A DNA stretch of 64,000 nucleotides, taken from contig CM042088.1 in assembly GCA_023512835.1 (NCBI GenBank), positions 6,006,078 through 6,070,077 of the forward strand. The letters are read 5' to 3'. The translations under genes and the position numbers were made by a program. Positions within the stretch are counted from its first letter, which is position 1, and each line of letters begins with the position of its first letter. A model generated the notes under the pieces. That model did not search any database. It saw only the letters and a program-made list of their open reading frames with translations, and was not told the origin of the DNA. The stretch comes from Taxillus chinensis. Taxonomy: Eukaryota; Streptophyta; Magnoliopsida; Santalales; Loranthaceae. Shown here in pieces: positions 23,222-33,290 of the stretch.

Positions 23222-25042
23222 TGTTGGGATAGTGCTATATAAAGCAATGTGTAATCCTAATAATGTAAAGACTATTTCGATTAATTGAAATATATTTTGT
23301 TTAAATATTTATTAGATTGCATTATTCTGCTTTCTTATGTGGCTGAGCATCGTAACATCCCATTACTTATCAAAGTCTATTACTTGGGTATGTGTGTAAC
23401 ACATACAATAGATCCACTAATTAGACTAAGTAAAAATTGGTTCACAATCGGTGAATGGAGTTTGGGATGCTCTGTTCGATAAGATTGTGGTGCGGACTAT
23501 TTCCATAGTGGGAGTGATCTAATCTAGGATCATTGTAAAGAGTTTACAAATAGTAGTACCAGTGTGTAATTATACATATTGAACAGGACCATGATAGAAT
23601 AAGTTCTTCAACTAATATCCGTTGCATTGTATGAAGAATTTTAGATTCTATCGCAGGATGATCGATTTATGAATTGATCTTAATCCAGACCGTTTGATTA
23701 ACTCATGTCTATAATTTATGTCTTTTGACTTATTAATGAGTGAGAGGCTTAGTGCTTCAAATACATCGATATCTTGGAGATATAATATTATAGATAGTGG
23801 GAGCGTCAAGTCAGGTGCATGGAATCTACTGCTTCGTTATACGAAGAGTAATGATATTCCCATGTTGTTTAATTCGGGATTCTTGGGTGAATCAAGCGCT
23901 TGTAATTATATTAGATATAATTTATTATAAATCCTAATTCATGATTGGATCATGAATAGGTCGCCTATTAGAGAATTAATGGTAACACATGGATAAAAAT
24001 ATAATTAGAGAGGTTGAACGGAATCTATTGATACCTGTCTCTAATTATGAATATCATAGTGGAGGATCATATCACATGGCAATCAGTTATATCGATGGAC
24101 AAATAATTTATTATGGATTCTTGTAATCATATCTGCTTGATCTTAGAGTGCAGTTTTAGTCCCTGATCGTGGCTCGGACTAAAACTAATAAATAATGATT
24201 TAATTGATTAATGAGATTAATTAATTAAATATTATTTATTGGAGCTTCGATTAAGTGGGTCCATTTGGTCCCTCTTGCTAGCACCGTTTATTCTTGTATG
24301 GAGTACTGGATCGTTGTGAGTTAATTCTTTGGTTGTGCTTAAGAGCTAATTAATTAACGTGTGTTAATATATATTTAAGAGTTAAATATATATCACATGG
24401 TTATTTATTTAATTAGATTAAATAAATAATAATAAATATTTTATCCATTTAATGTGATTAAATGAATAAATATATTATTTATTTATTTGATAAATAAATA
24501 ATATTATATATTTATTTAATTAGTTTGTTGCGTAATAATTATATTATTTAAATAGTTTAAATAATATGTATTATTATTATTTAACTAAAGGGGCGTATGC
24601 GTAATAGCACAGGGGTAACCCTAGGTCTATAAATAGATGCATAGCCTCCTAGGTTAAAGTGTGTGCGTGTGCAACCATTGACAGCCAAGAGAGAGAGAGA
24701 GACAGGTGACGGCCAACCCTAGCAGAGGTGGTGTTCCTGTTCTTTGATCCAAGGGTGCCACAGCCCTGTACTCCTTGAGAAGGTGAATAGCAGAGAAGGC
24801 TATTTGGTGGTTGAATCCAGGAGACTGCGAGGACGATCAAAGGCAGATCGTGAGTTCGTTCTTGGAGGGAAAAGAAGAGGGTTCTAGCTTTACCGTTCTT
24901 CAGGTTGGTTTCTTCTTTTCTCTCTTTGCAACATTAACCGAATTGATTCATGTTTAGATCCTGGTGTTTGTTTGCTGGAATAAAATTTTTAAAATTCGTT
25001 TCCGCTGCGGTTGATTATTAAACCCATTCCAGTATTCCAACA
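23222..25042 (+). repeat. 3' LTR of Cop-2 (1821 bp)
   Basis: Starts TGTTGGGAT and ends TATTCCAACA, an inverted TGTTGG/CCAACA pair. It is AT-rich (24330-24590 is nearly all TTAAATA-type sequence). A TATA-like TCTATAAATAG lies at about 24626. No gene inside. The sister LTR is missing from the window. Confidence 0.88.
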
Positions 25043-25700
25043 CATGGATGTCTTCATATCTGACGTTCTACGGCGGATTCCAGGTAATGAATTTTTATGT
25101 ACAGATGATGTGGATTTGTTTTGCAGGACCATGTGATTCGTAGTGGAGGCTGAGCCTCATAATTATCCGTTGGCCCAGTACAAGTCTATTATGCTGTGCG
25201 AATTATACGACCACCCCTTGTCTGAAAGTGTTCTGCGTCAGCGCATAAATGGTGCGAATGAAGGCCACCAAGCCTGGCTCACCATGCATGGGGTACTGAT
25301 TCCTGTACACATTGACCACCATTTTGTATTAGTGCATTTGGATTTGAGTGTAGGGCATGTAGTGCTGTATGATCCCAATTAAGGCTATGGGTTTGGAAGG
25401 AGAAAGAGACAGCTTGTTCATGGCTTCATGAAAAGAATTAAAGACGCCATGAAGAAAGAGGGGTTATTATAGAGCAAATTACCTCTTATTCACCTCATTG
25501 AAATGGAATTCCCTCAACAGCCTGACCAGTTCAGTTGTGGGATTTTCGTTTGCTATTATTTGCTGGCTATCCTGTAGCAGAGAGATAGTTGGGCAGTCCG
25601 CGGTGAAACTTCAGCTGATTTTGTGGCTCGTGTCAGGAGCATGGTAGCCCAAGTTATCTATTATTATAGCTTACCCGCGGATAGGTCAGGAGCTTCTTAA
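25043..25700 (+). pseudogene. Ulp1-like (C48) cysteine protease ORF of Ath-2
   Basis: One reading frame runs 25043-25700 with four in-frame stops (25134, 25380, 25470 and 25575 areas) and no frameshift between 25143 and 25700. The Ulp1 fold motifs are in order: His in DHHFVLVHLDL (codon 60 of the segment from 25143), Asp in VLYDPN (codon 77), Gln and Cys in QQPDQFSCGIFVCYYL. This is the His-Asp-Gln-Cys set of SUMO proteases. It ends VIYYYSLPADRSGAS. Family activity is removal of SUMO-like tags; here I infer an element-encoded accessory protease. The alternative is a gene captured from a Mutator-like element, since those also carry Ulp1 domains. Confidence 0.82.
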
Positions 25701-26975
25701 TCCCCAATCCATGCCATGAGGACATAGCATATTTTAAGTGTGGTGTGGGGAGTGCCTTGAGTCACTTGTTTGTCCTTTATGTTGTATGATTGCATGTTTT
25801 GTTTTTAGTTTATGTTTTTGGACTGTTTGTTTGTTGTTCATTTCTTTATTTTGTGTGATTATTTGCTTGTTTGAATGTATGAATTGCATGTGGAGAGGCA
25901 TGACTACTGGGTCTGCAATTTTGGCTTAAATTTTCAATTTTTATGCCACATTAGTAACATGTTGTGATACGGGTGTTGAAGTAATTAAAGTGTGCTATGA
26001 TTTGATTCAATTATGTCTCTATCTTTTGAATGATATCACCATGTTTTTGGAGCTAGCATTTGAATATTAGCTGAGCATGACATGCTAGGATAACACTTAG
26101 TATCCCTTAAGGTTGAGTGAAAAAGATAATTCACAAGGAAAACAAAACCTCTTTCTAGCCTTTGAGTGCCATTAGTGGGTTATGGGTTTGTAGTTTGCTG
26201 CTCCTCTTGCATCTCGACATTAGTTATTTCATGGTAGGAGTCAAGTATGCATGATAACTGCTTATTTGTGCTCAGTGCTTGGTGTGGGTGTTAATAATGC
26301 AAATGATGCAAAAGCTTCACGGTCACCTAGACCTTCCTAGCATCTTTTGTTTCCTTAGTGTGCAATAAAAGGCAAATGAGCCTTGTGTAATGACCTTACA
26401 ATGAAGAAAAAGGCAAATAACAGCAAAATAAAATAAAACAATATAAAAAAAGGGTGAGCATTTGAAAGAAAAGAGTGAATAATCCATCAAGGGAGAGCAT
26501 TAAATGCAACCTTGTAAGGTTATTATTTAAAAAGAAGTGTGGAAAAAGCCAAAAACAATAAAAAAAATATTTTCAGAATAAAAGCCACAATGGTTTAATG
26601 GTTATTTCTGTGATGGTGTTGTTTTGCAGCCGCAGTCACATTGGTTGAACATTTTAACATGATGTGTGAGTTTCCCAATTAAGTAGAAAAGAGGGTGTGT
26701 TTTCTTTGATGAGTACAGTAGAGCCTTCTTATGTTAGCTTGGCAAGTACTTAATCAATAGCTAGAGGACAATGTAGGAGGAGCTTTCCAACCTGTTGATT
26801 TTCTGTTGGGTACCATACTTGGGCTTGTATGAAGTTGTATAATTAAGTGAGGCTGCTCTAACCTTGGAGAGGACCTTAAGGGAAACTAGATGCTGTTTTA
26901 TCATGGAATGTTTATGAATATATGAATTTCAATGATGAGACTGCATGGTTGTTAGACTTAGGGTATGAACATGGA
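25701..26975 (+). other. Conserved 3' noncoding region of Ath-2
   Basis: Similar, in reverse orientation, to 1185-2465. It begins with a TTTTAAGTGTGGTGTGGGG motif (about 25732), has the inverted repeat AACCTTGTAAGGTT at 26508-26521 and the hairpin remnant AAAGCCACAATGGTTT at 26581-26596. No coding potential seen beyond chance ORFs. Confidence 0.75.
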
Positions 26976-27161
26976 TGTTCAGGAAGAACAGAACCCCTAC
27001 CTCAGGAAGATCCTCCTTGCTCTTGCTCCCACGCTAGACGCCGTCAACCCACGCAAGTCACCCCAGCAGCAACGATCTGGAACTCTCTCTCTTTCCCTCT
27101 GCGACGGCTGCGGCCGCTGACAACAAAAACCCTAAACCTAAAACAAAGAGAGGTCCTCCTC

Positions 27162-27276
27162 CTTATATAGACCTCACTTATCAAAATGATGTAGTTTTGA
27201 TAAGTGAACCCCATCTTGAAAACGACGTAGTTTTGATAAATGAAGCCCAACATCAAAATAACGTAGTTTTGATAAA
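27162..27276 (-). promoter_or_regulatory. TATA box and three ACGT-centred repeats of left LTR-B
   Basis: TATA complement CTTATATA at 27162-27169. Upstream on the minus strand are three units: 27178-27203 (arms TTATCAAAA and TTTTGATAA), about 27212-27240, and 27250-27276. Decayed G-box pairs lie further upstream at 28191-28216 and 28294-28318. Confidence 0.65.
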
Positions 27277-27333
27277 TGAAACACGTTACAACCTTTCTGC
27301 TTCCACACAGGACAAAATACCCATAATTCGAAC

Positions 27334-27724
27334 TGTAACAGCCCAGCCCACCCGTAGCCCGATATTGTCCGCTTTGGGCCTCGCCCGCACGATTTTCTTT
27401 TTGGTAGGCCCTCGGCCCCCAAAAGGCCTCATGCTAGGAGAGGTTTCCACAGCCACCTAAGTAGCCTGCTTCATTCTCCTCCCCAGCCGATGTGGGACAT
27501 TACATCCACCCCCCCTCGGAGAGCCCAGCGTCCTCGCTGGCACACCGACCCGGGCCCTGGCTTTGATACCATCTGTAACAGCCCAGCCCACCCGTAGCCC
27601 GATATTGTCCGCTTTGGGCCTCGCCCACACGGTTTTGTTTTTGGTAGGCCCTCGGCCCCCGAAAGTCCTCATGCTAGGAGAGGTTTCCACATCCACCTAA
27701 GTAGCCTGCTTCGTTCTCCTCCCC
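27334..27724 (-). mobile_element. TRIM copy 1, minus strand
   Basis: LTR of 171 bp at 27334-27504 and a second LTR at 27574-27724, separated by a 69-bp middle (27505-27573). On the minus strand the primer site TGGTATCAAAGCC (27559-27571) follows the second LTR, and a purine tract precedes the first one, so the order is 5' LTR (27724-27574), middle, 3' LTR. The 5' LTR lacks about 20 bp at its U3 end. No coding capacity, as is normal for TRIM elements. Confidence 0.85.
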
Positions 27725-27762
27725 CGGGATACATGCCTGGGGAAAAGAACGACGTAGTTATT

Positions 27763-28121
27763 GGGGGCCAAAGGCCTCCAAAAACAAAACCGTTTGGGGG
27801 CCAAAGGCCACAAAAACAAAACCGTGGGGCGAGGCCCAAAGCGGACAATATCGAGCTATGGGTGGGCCGGGTCACATTGCGTATGGTATCAGAGCCAGGG
27901 CCCGGGTCGGTGTGCCGGCGAGGATGCTAGGCTGTCCGAGGGGGGGTGGATGTAATGTCCCACATCAGCTGGGGAGGAGAATGAAGCAGGCTACTTAGGT
28001 GGCTGTGGAAACCTCTCCTAGCACGATGTGTTTTGGGGGCCGAAGGCTTACCAAAAACAAAACCATGCGGGCGAGGCCTAAAGCGGACAATATCAGGCTA
28101 CGGGTGGGTTGGGCTGTTACA
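27763..28121 (+). mobile_element. TRIM copy 2, plus strand, head to head with copy 1
   Basis: 5' LTR truncated at U3 (27763-27876), primer site TGGTATCAGAGCC at 27884-27896, purine tract GAGGGGGGGTGGA, then the 171-bp 3' LTR 27951-28121 starting TGTAATGTCC and ending GGGCTGTTACA. The 5' LTR contains a 32-34 bp tandem doubling of the TTGGGGGCCAAAGGCC segment. The same 5-bp sequence cgaac borders the pair at 27329-27333 and 28122-28126. Confidence 0.85.
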
Positions 28122-28490
28122 CGAACATAGCCCTTTGGGAGAAGATTACCAGCATAACAAAACGAAGGTGATGGTGTAAAAACATGGCTGCATGTGACAA
28201 AGGCCATTGTCACGTGCAAGCTCCAAATGCCCTAGGATTTTGCCACAAGCTTTAGAACTAAGTATGGAAGGCTCCCATGCAAAAACATCACTGCAAGTGA
28301 CAAAGGCATTGTCACATGCAACCTCAATTTGCTCCCTCTTGAGCTCATCACTTGCCTCATGCTTGCTCATCTATATACAAAGTGTTCTAGCCAATGTGTA
28401 TGAGAAGAAATCTCCCAAAGACCTGACAATTGCCACTCAAAAGGCATAATTATGACTAAGTCCTCACATCCCAAAACACGGGTCGTTACA

Positions 28491-28503
28491 TCCTCTCCCC
28501 GTT
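28491..28503 (-). other. Polypurine tract of Tek-B
   Basis: Minus strand reads AACGGGGAGAGGA, directly before the LTR start TGTAACGACCCG. Tek-D has AAGGGGGAGAGGA at the same place. Confidence 0.85.
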
Positions 28504-28723
28504 AAGAATTTTCCTCCTCAAAAAGAAACAACATGCCACTAGAACCGCAAGGAACAACAAACACATGCAACCCATTATGCAAAACCGTAAGCCACAACAC
28601 AAATGGATCATACACCGCACACAGCACATAACAGGATATACATCCACAAATGCAACAAAGCACCACCACAATGCATATAACACATATCTGCATCAAATAC
28701 ACATCTCAAATACAAGTTAATGT

Positions 28724-28870
28724 CTAAAAAGGACAATACACAACATAAAACTGCATCACTAGCACTTGGCCAAAAGCCACCTCCCACCCACAAGATTGTT
28801 CGTCCTCGAATAACTCCGGGTGCTGCTCACGCATCATGGACTCACATTCCCATGTCTCCTCTGCAAGACG
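28724..28870 (-). pseudogene. Chromodomain C-terminal remnant of Tek-B integrase
   Basis: Minus-strand translation contains AEETWECESMMREQHPELFE, the end of a chromodomain; Tek-D has MEEETWEHEAEMRAHYPDLFE there. Chromodomains guide integration to marked chromatin. The N-terminal half, including the usual Trp-Lys-His segment, is replaced by a sequence resembling the 3' leader at 28500, so this piece has been rearranged. Confidence 0.72.
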
Positions 28871-29058
28871 TTTCGTCCTCAAAAAGACAACACACCTTCC
28901 AGAACGCACATGCGAATGCACATCGCCCACAACCATTCACATACCCGCAACTGAAGATATCACACAATAACACACATGAAGGCACATACCCACAAACCCA
29001 ATATAACACAACACGATAGGGAAACACATATTCTAATCTCACAAACAACCCATGTCCT

Positions 29059-30998
29059 TGTCATGCCCCCAATTTCTAGGGAACCCGGAACTAGGAACAT
29101 GATTTCCCCTTGCCCACACCCGATAGGTCAAGGGGTTGGTGACTAGCACCAATGTAGACTACACCACGGGTGTTGTCTCAAATATGCAACTTTGTACAGT
29201 GATAGATCAAGGGTAATCCTGTACTTTCCAATATATCATCATGCATACAATGAGTCAAACAGTCATACAGACATCAAAGCACAAACAGTATACAAATACA
29301 ACTGTCCACGGACCCATGTCTGGGATATCACGCAAAACAATACAGAATATAATACTGTATCATAAATCAGAGTAGTGGGCGTCCTCCTGGAAGGCAGTCT
29401 TCCACTAGTCTCAAGTCACACCTGAAAAAGGTAAACGGCAAGTAGGAGCGAGTGACAAGCTCAGTAGGTGACCCCAACACTCCACATCATGCAAACATAC
29501 AAGTCTATACTACATGCTCTGTGTAATCATGCACTATGTAGTGTGCACAATCATCAGGACTCAGCCTGCAAACAAACATCAGGACCCAGCCTGCCCACAC
29601 AGAACAGCTTGTGCACGATCCTCCATGGGATCCCAGCTCAGGGCACTCAGCCCTAGCTCAACGGCTCCACTGAGGCTTTAGCTTGTCCATAACGCAATAT
29701 GCCCAGCCACAGTCGCCACACAGGCCTGCCATCGGCGCATATGCCTGCCACGTCAACCACATAGCACCATCGGTGCATCACGGTGAGAACCCAACAAGTC
29801 ATAGAGCCTAAGCCCCAATCCCTAAAACCAACATACCAACACCAATATGGTCTTAAAGTATACAACACTCCCTTTAGAACTGTAGCCAGTCTTCACCGGT
29901 CGATCCTCATTCCTTGACTAAGGAAGGAGATACCCATAGGAGTTATTTTCTTGAAGTAAAAAGTCCCGGCATTGGGTCTCCATATCATAAATAAGATAAT
30001 CTGATTTTTGGGGATTTTTCTGAGATGTCTAACCCCACTTTATAAAAATTCACCTCTACAAAAAACTGGATTTTTACGAGATTTTACACTAAATCCCAAT
30101 TTTCACATTATGAAAGAGTGAGAATTAATTTTTCTAGTATTTTTCTTTGAATCCAAATGGGGGGTATTTCATTATTTATATTGTAACTTAAGTATATACT
30201 TTATAGGTTACAATGTAAATAGTCCAATCCAGTGCAGTCCAATGTCCAATTACATTGTTGGAGCTGAGACTCGTAGCGCGGAACTGCAGCGCGCCTCGGA
30301 GACTCATAGCTGGAGTTGTGACTCGTAGCTGCGTAGCGCGCCTCGAAGACTCAAAGCGGGTCTTCGATCTCCGACCTTCGGACTACGGGTCTACGAACTA
30401 CGACCCTACGAACTACGAGTCTACGAACTACGACCCTACGAACTACGGGTCTACGAACAATGACCCAGAACTTCGGATCTTCGTCATTTCGACTCAGTAA
30501 CGCGCCCAGGGTACTGTTCATCATCGTTTTCGCCTGTTCTTCGTCTGGAACCAACCCAGCAACCCCCAAACGGACACAAACACGCATTCTACGCAACAGG
30601 CTACGATATCTACCTCAAAGTGCATCCAGAATGCCTCTAAATCGTACAGATAACAACAGACACACACTAAATTTCAGATTTCCCGAAATCTAGATTTAAA
30701 TCCAGATTTCCATGGTTGACTTCTCAACCCAAATGGAATATGCAATTAAACAGCCCCAGATCACAGAAACACATATTAAAACTGATATAAAACAGTTCTT
30801 AACCACAGATTTTTTCCTAAACCATTAGATCTAACCCAAAATTGGATTTCTCCAAAACCTAGGGTTCATGCTTAATTTCACAAATCATGACAAATTCGTG
30901 CATACCAAGGATAGAATCAAGATAAGAAGTTTAAGAACACCTACTTGGAGTGATTCTTTGAGCTCCACGAACCCAAATCGCTAAGGCACCAAGCTCCA

Positions 30999-31054
<56 letters not shown>

Positions 31055-31449
31055 CGCACAAACGTGATAGTGTAAAGTGAAAGCTTCTTCTTTTTTCTGC
31101 TATTTATATTTCTGCCAGTCATTGACCAATAACTGACTTAGTCAATCATTGACCTAGTCAATAATTGACCTCCAAGGTCCCAAACTCCAAATTGAGTCAA
31201 ATTATAGTCAAAACGCTCGAAATGATAAGCACAACACTATTCAAATAATATCACACCCACATGACCGCCCAAACGCAAAGTCAACCAATAAACCCCAAAA
31301 AGTCAACAATTGGGTAAAACGGGGCCCCGACTCGGAATCGGGCCCAAGTACAGTCAAAATGCTCACATCGACGACTATACTACCGTCCAGATAGTTGCAT
31401 TCCCATAGAATGACTATCTCTCAAACCTACCCAAATACGAGTCTTTACA
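29059..31449 (-). repeat. Solo LTR-A1 (2391 bp)
   Basis: Plus-strand ends TGTCATGCCCC and GAGTCTTTACA; flanked by gtcct on both sides (29054-29058 and 31450-31454). No internal region follows, so it is a solo LTR left by recombination between two LTRs. Landmarks on the minus strand: WRKY-type TTGAC cores (31117-31170), TATA near 31100-31110, a GA/CT tract (31000-31050), and CTACGA/CGAAG repeats (30255-30480). Confidence 0.92.
31000..31050. repeat. CT (GA) microsatellite in LTR-A1
   Basis: About 25 CT units on the plus strand. On the minus strand this is a GA tract about 55 bp downstream of the TATA box. LTR-A2 and LTR-A3 have only short GAGAGAG-type runs at the same place, so the tract expanded in this copy. 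Confidence 0.95.
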
Positions 31450-31454
31450 GTCCT

Positions 31455-32366
31455 CCTCACCTAACAAATATTTCACAAGTATGCACATGTCATGACGGTG
31501 TAAGACATATACTCCCATCCCCAACACGTTTAACAAAACACATAGGTAGGTCACAGACCAACTCACAACACAAACACTGCTACAAGGAAGAACACCACAA
31601 ACAATTCCTCTAGAAAATGAAACTTAAACGTTCCACTGCCCATTTGCCATCACCATACAAACTCATCCATTGGTAGTTTCCTCACAACCGTCCCACCTTT
31701 GGATGTTTCGTCCTTGAAAAGAGAAGCCAAATAGCAAACACCATAATGAGATCAAAGCAACACATAATGCTTTAATTATTACAAACATTGTTAGTAATTT
31801 CCAAATGAGTACCTCCATTTATCCAATACTAACATAACACTCATGAGCATATCAAGAACTAGAGCTTGCCCACTTAGTGCACTGACAATAACTCATGGGA
31901 GCAAGTCTGATAACAGTGAGGTCGAGAAATTTCCCATAGATTCACGAAGACCCCGACAACCAAACAAGGTGAACACCATCAGCCTATGCGTGAAGCATGC
32001 ATTCGCTAGAATTCATATGATGGAACGAGAAGTCACTACATCGACATAGCGGGGTACTCTGCTGTAGACGCCTACTCGCGTCACAATAGGACCAACACTC
32101 TACAATTTAAGATACCTAACAATAACCCACCACTAAGATTTGATGTCAACGGACACCAACAATTTACAACGTAGCCACACCCCATATGTAGACCTCACCC
32201 TGACAGCAAGCACAATGAGGTCACAAGGAAACACAAACAAACAGGAGAAGAGCATTATGCAAACCACAATTACATTCCCACACAGGGAGATCACCACGGC
32301 GGCACCATCATCACTGCTAAAACCGCCTCACTCTATTGCGAAACATGCTTGGGGATCTGAGGAACA
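31455..32366 (-). other. Unassigned Tek-B internal or flanking sequence
   Basis: No domain found in six frames. A TTCGTCCTTGAAAAGAG motif near 31708 resembles the sequence near the polypurine tract of Tek-D (49785) and suggests 3' leader sequence of a chromovirus. The rest shows nothing that I recognise. Confidence 0.35.
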
Positions 32367-32996
32367 TGTAGGTCCCAAAGTGAGTCTAGAGGGGGGGTGA
32401 ATAGACTTTCTTCGTGCACGGAAGCTAGACTGTTGGCTGGTATGTGGTACTTCTAAGGATGACTATGCTAGAACTATTAATGGAGAAGATGATAGTAATT
32501 TGAGTGAAAATGTGAGTTATGAACTATCAGACAAATCTAAGATGTAGTAAATGCTCCTTATTAAATAGATCTCAGATGTCATAAGAAAGCACTATGATAG
32601 TTTGGATTGTGGGAAACAACAAGAGAGTAGACTAGACAATCGTGCTGAATCTTGGGTGAGCAAGAGAATATGATGGATTGTAAAGGTTGATCTTGATCTT
32701 GGTTCTACGAGGCGCACAGCACTTGGAAGTTCTTGTTCTCTCTCTTTCCGAATTCTTGCTGAAGATTAATCTTTTTATGTGTTTTTAATCCCCTTTTCTT
32801 GTATACTGTGTATTCCACACTTCTCCAGAACAAGACTAACTCAGCTTTTTGTCATTTTGTGTGAGAGTGATATATATTTTAAGCTTAGATTGTTGTACGC
32901 CTAGTTGTCTATCTGACAAAATGACTTCCCACCACTGGATATGTGGGATGTCAGGGGATGGGTTGATCTGCTCTGATTTGCAGATCTGTTGCCCAT
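32367..32996 (-). repeat. SIRE-type copia LTR, probably solo
   Basis: Its left end (complement: CACTTTGGGACCTACA) equals the Cop-1 LTR end. No primer-binding site follows on the minus strand (tgttcctcagatcc instead), so no internal part is attached. The right edge is placed where Tek-B integrase homology stops (about 32996); I found no matching target duplication, so the edge may be off. Confidence 0.6.
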
Positions 32997-33290
32997 GCTA
33001 TGCGGTCCCACTTCCACTCCGCGATCGGCAATGGTTGCAACATACCTGCTGGCCACTGGTGCTCAGCCTTCACTTGCTGACACGTGAGGCACCTCGAAAC
33101 AAAAGCAACTACATCACATTTCATCCCAGACCACCAAAAATGTCCCCGAAGTGCATGATACATCTTCATACCCCTGGATGCACTGCAACCCTAAACTGAT
33201 GAAACTCCCTCATCACCTCATCCCGGAGAGAAGAAGCCACTACTAGCCGCCCCTGAAAAGCTTCCACTCTCTCACGGCCACTTCAGCCTT
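32997..33290 (-). pseudogene. Integrase N-terminal remnant of Tek-B
   Basis: Minus strand: KMYHALRGHFWWSGMK, VAFVSRCLTCQQVKAEH and LPIAEWKWDRIA, i.e. the zinc-binding domain (Cys pair present) and the start of the catalytic core. The sequence breaks right before the first catalytic Asp, replaced by the SIRE-type LTR. The central core was not found anywhere else in Tek-B. Confidence 0.8.

Larger units (their letters stand above)
19264..25042 (+). mobile_element. Cop-2: Ty1/copia element lacking its 5' LTR
   Basis: Gag, protease, integrase, RT and RNase H lie in copia order on the plus strand, followed by a polypurine tract and one full LTR. The 5' LTR and primer site are missing. The right LTR end (25042) abuts the Ulp1-like ORF of Ath-2, so Cop-2 appears to have inserted into that ORF. 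I cannot fix the copia lineage by eye. Confidence 0.88.
25043..26975 (+). mobile_element. Ath-2: Athila-like 3' fragment, plus strand
   Basis: Holds the ORF3 Ulp1-like domain and the conserved 3' noncoding region, both colinear with the minus-strand Ath-1 (2582 to about 1185). The left side is cut by Cop-2. The right side stops about 190 bp short of where the LTR would begin and joins LTR-B at about 26976-26982. Confidence 0.8.
26982..28490 (-). repeat. Left LTR-B, truncated and carrying TRIMs
   Basis: 26982-27290 aligns with 40455-40860 (gaacccctacctca, the tctctct block, TATA, palindromes). The end CCAAAACACGGGTCGTTACA matches the end of the right LTR. Between these, 28122-28470 is unlike the right LTR, so the two U3 regions differ. 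About 1.04 kb of its inner end is missing. The TRIM pair occupies 27334-28121. Confidence 0.75.

Noticed and set aside
25738..25929. Cys-rich 63-codon ORF after the Ulp1-like gene
   Set aside because: It lies in the conserved noncoding region, is low complexity, and has no counterpart in Ath-1.
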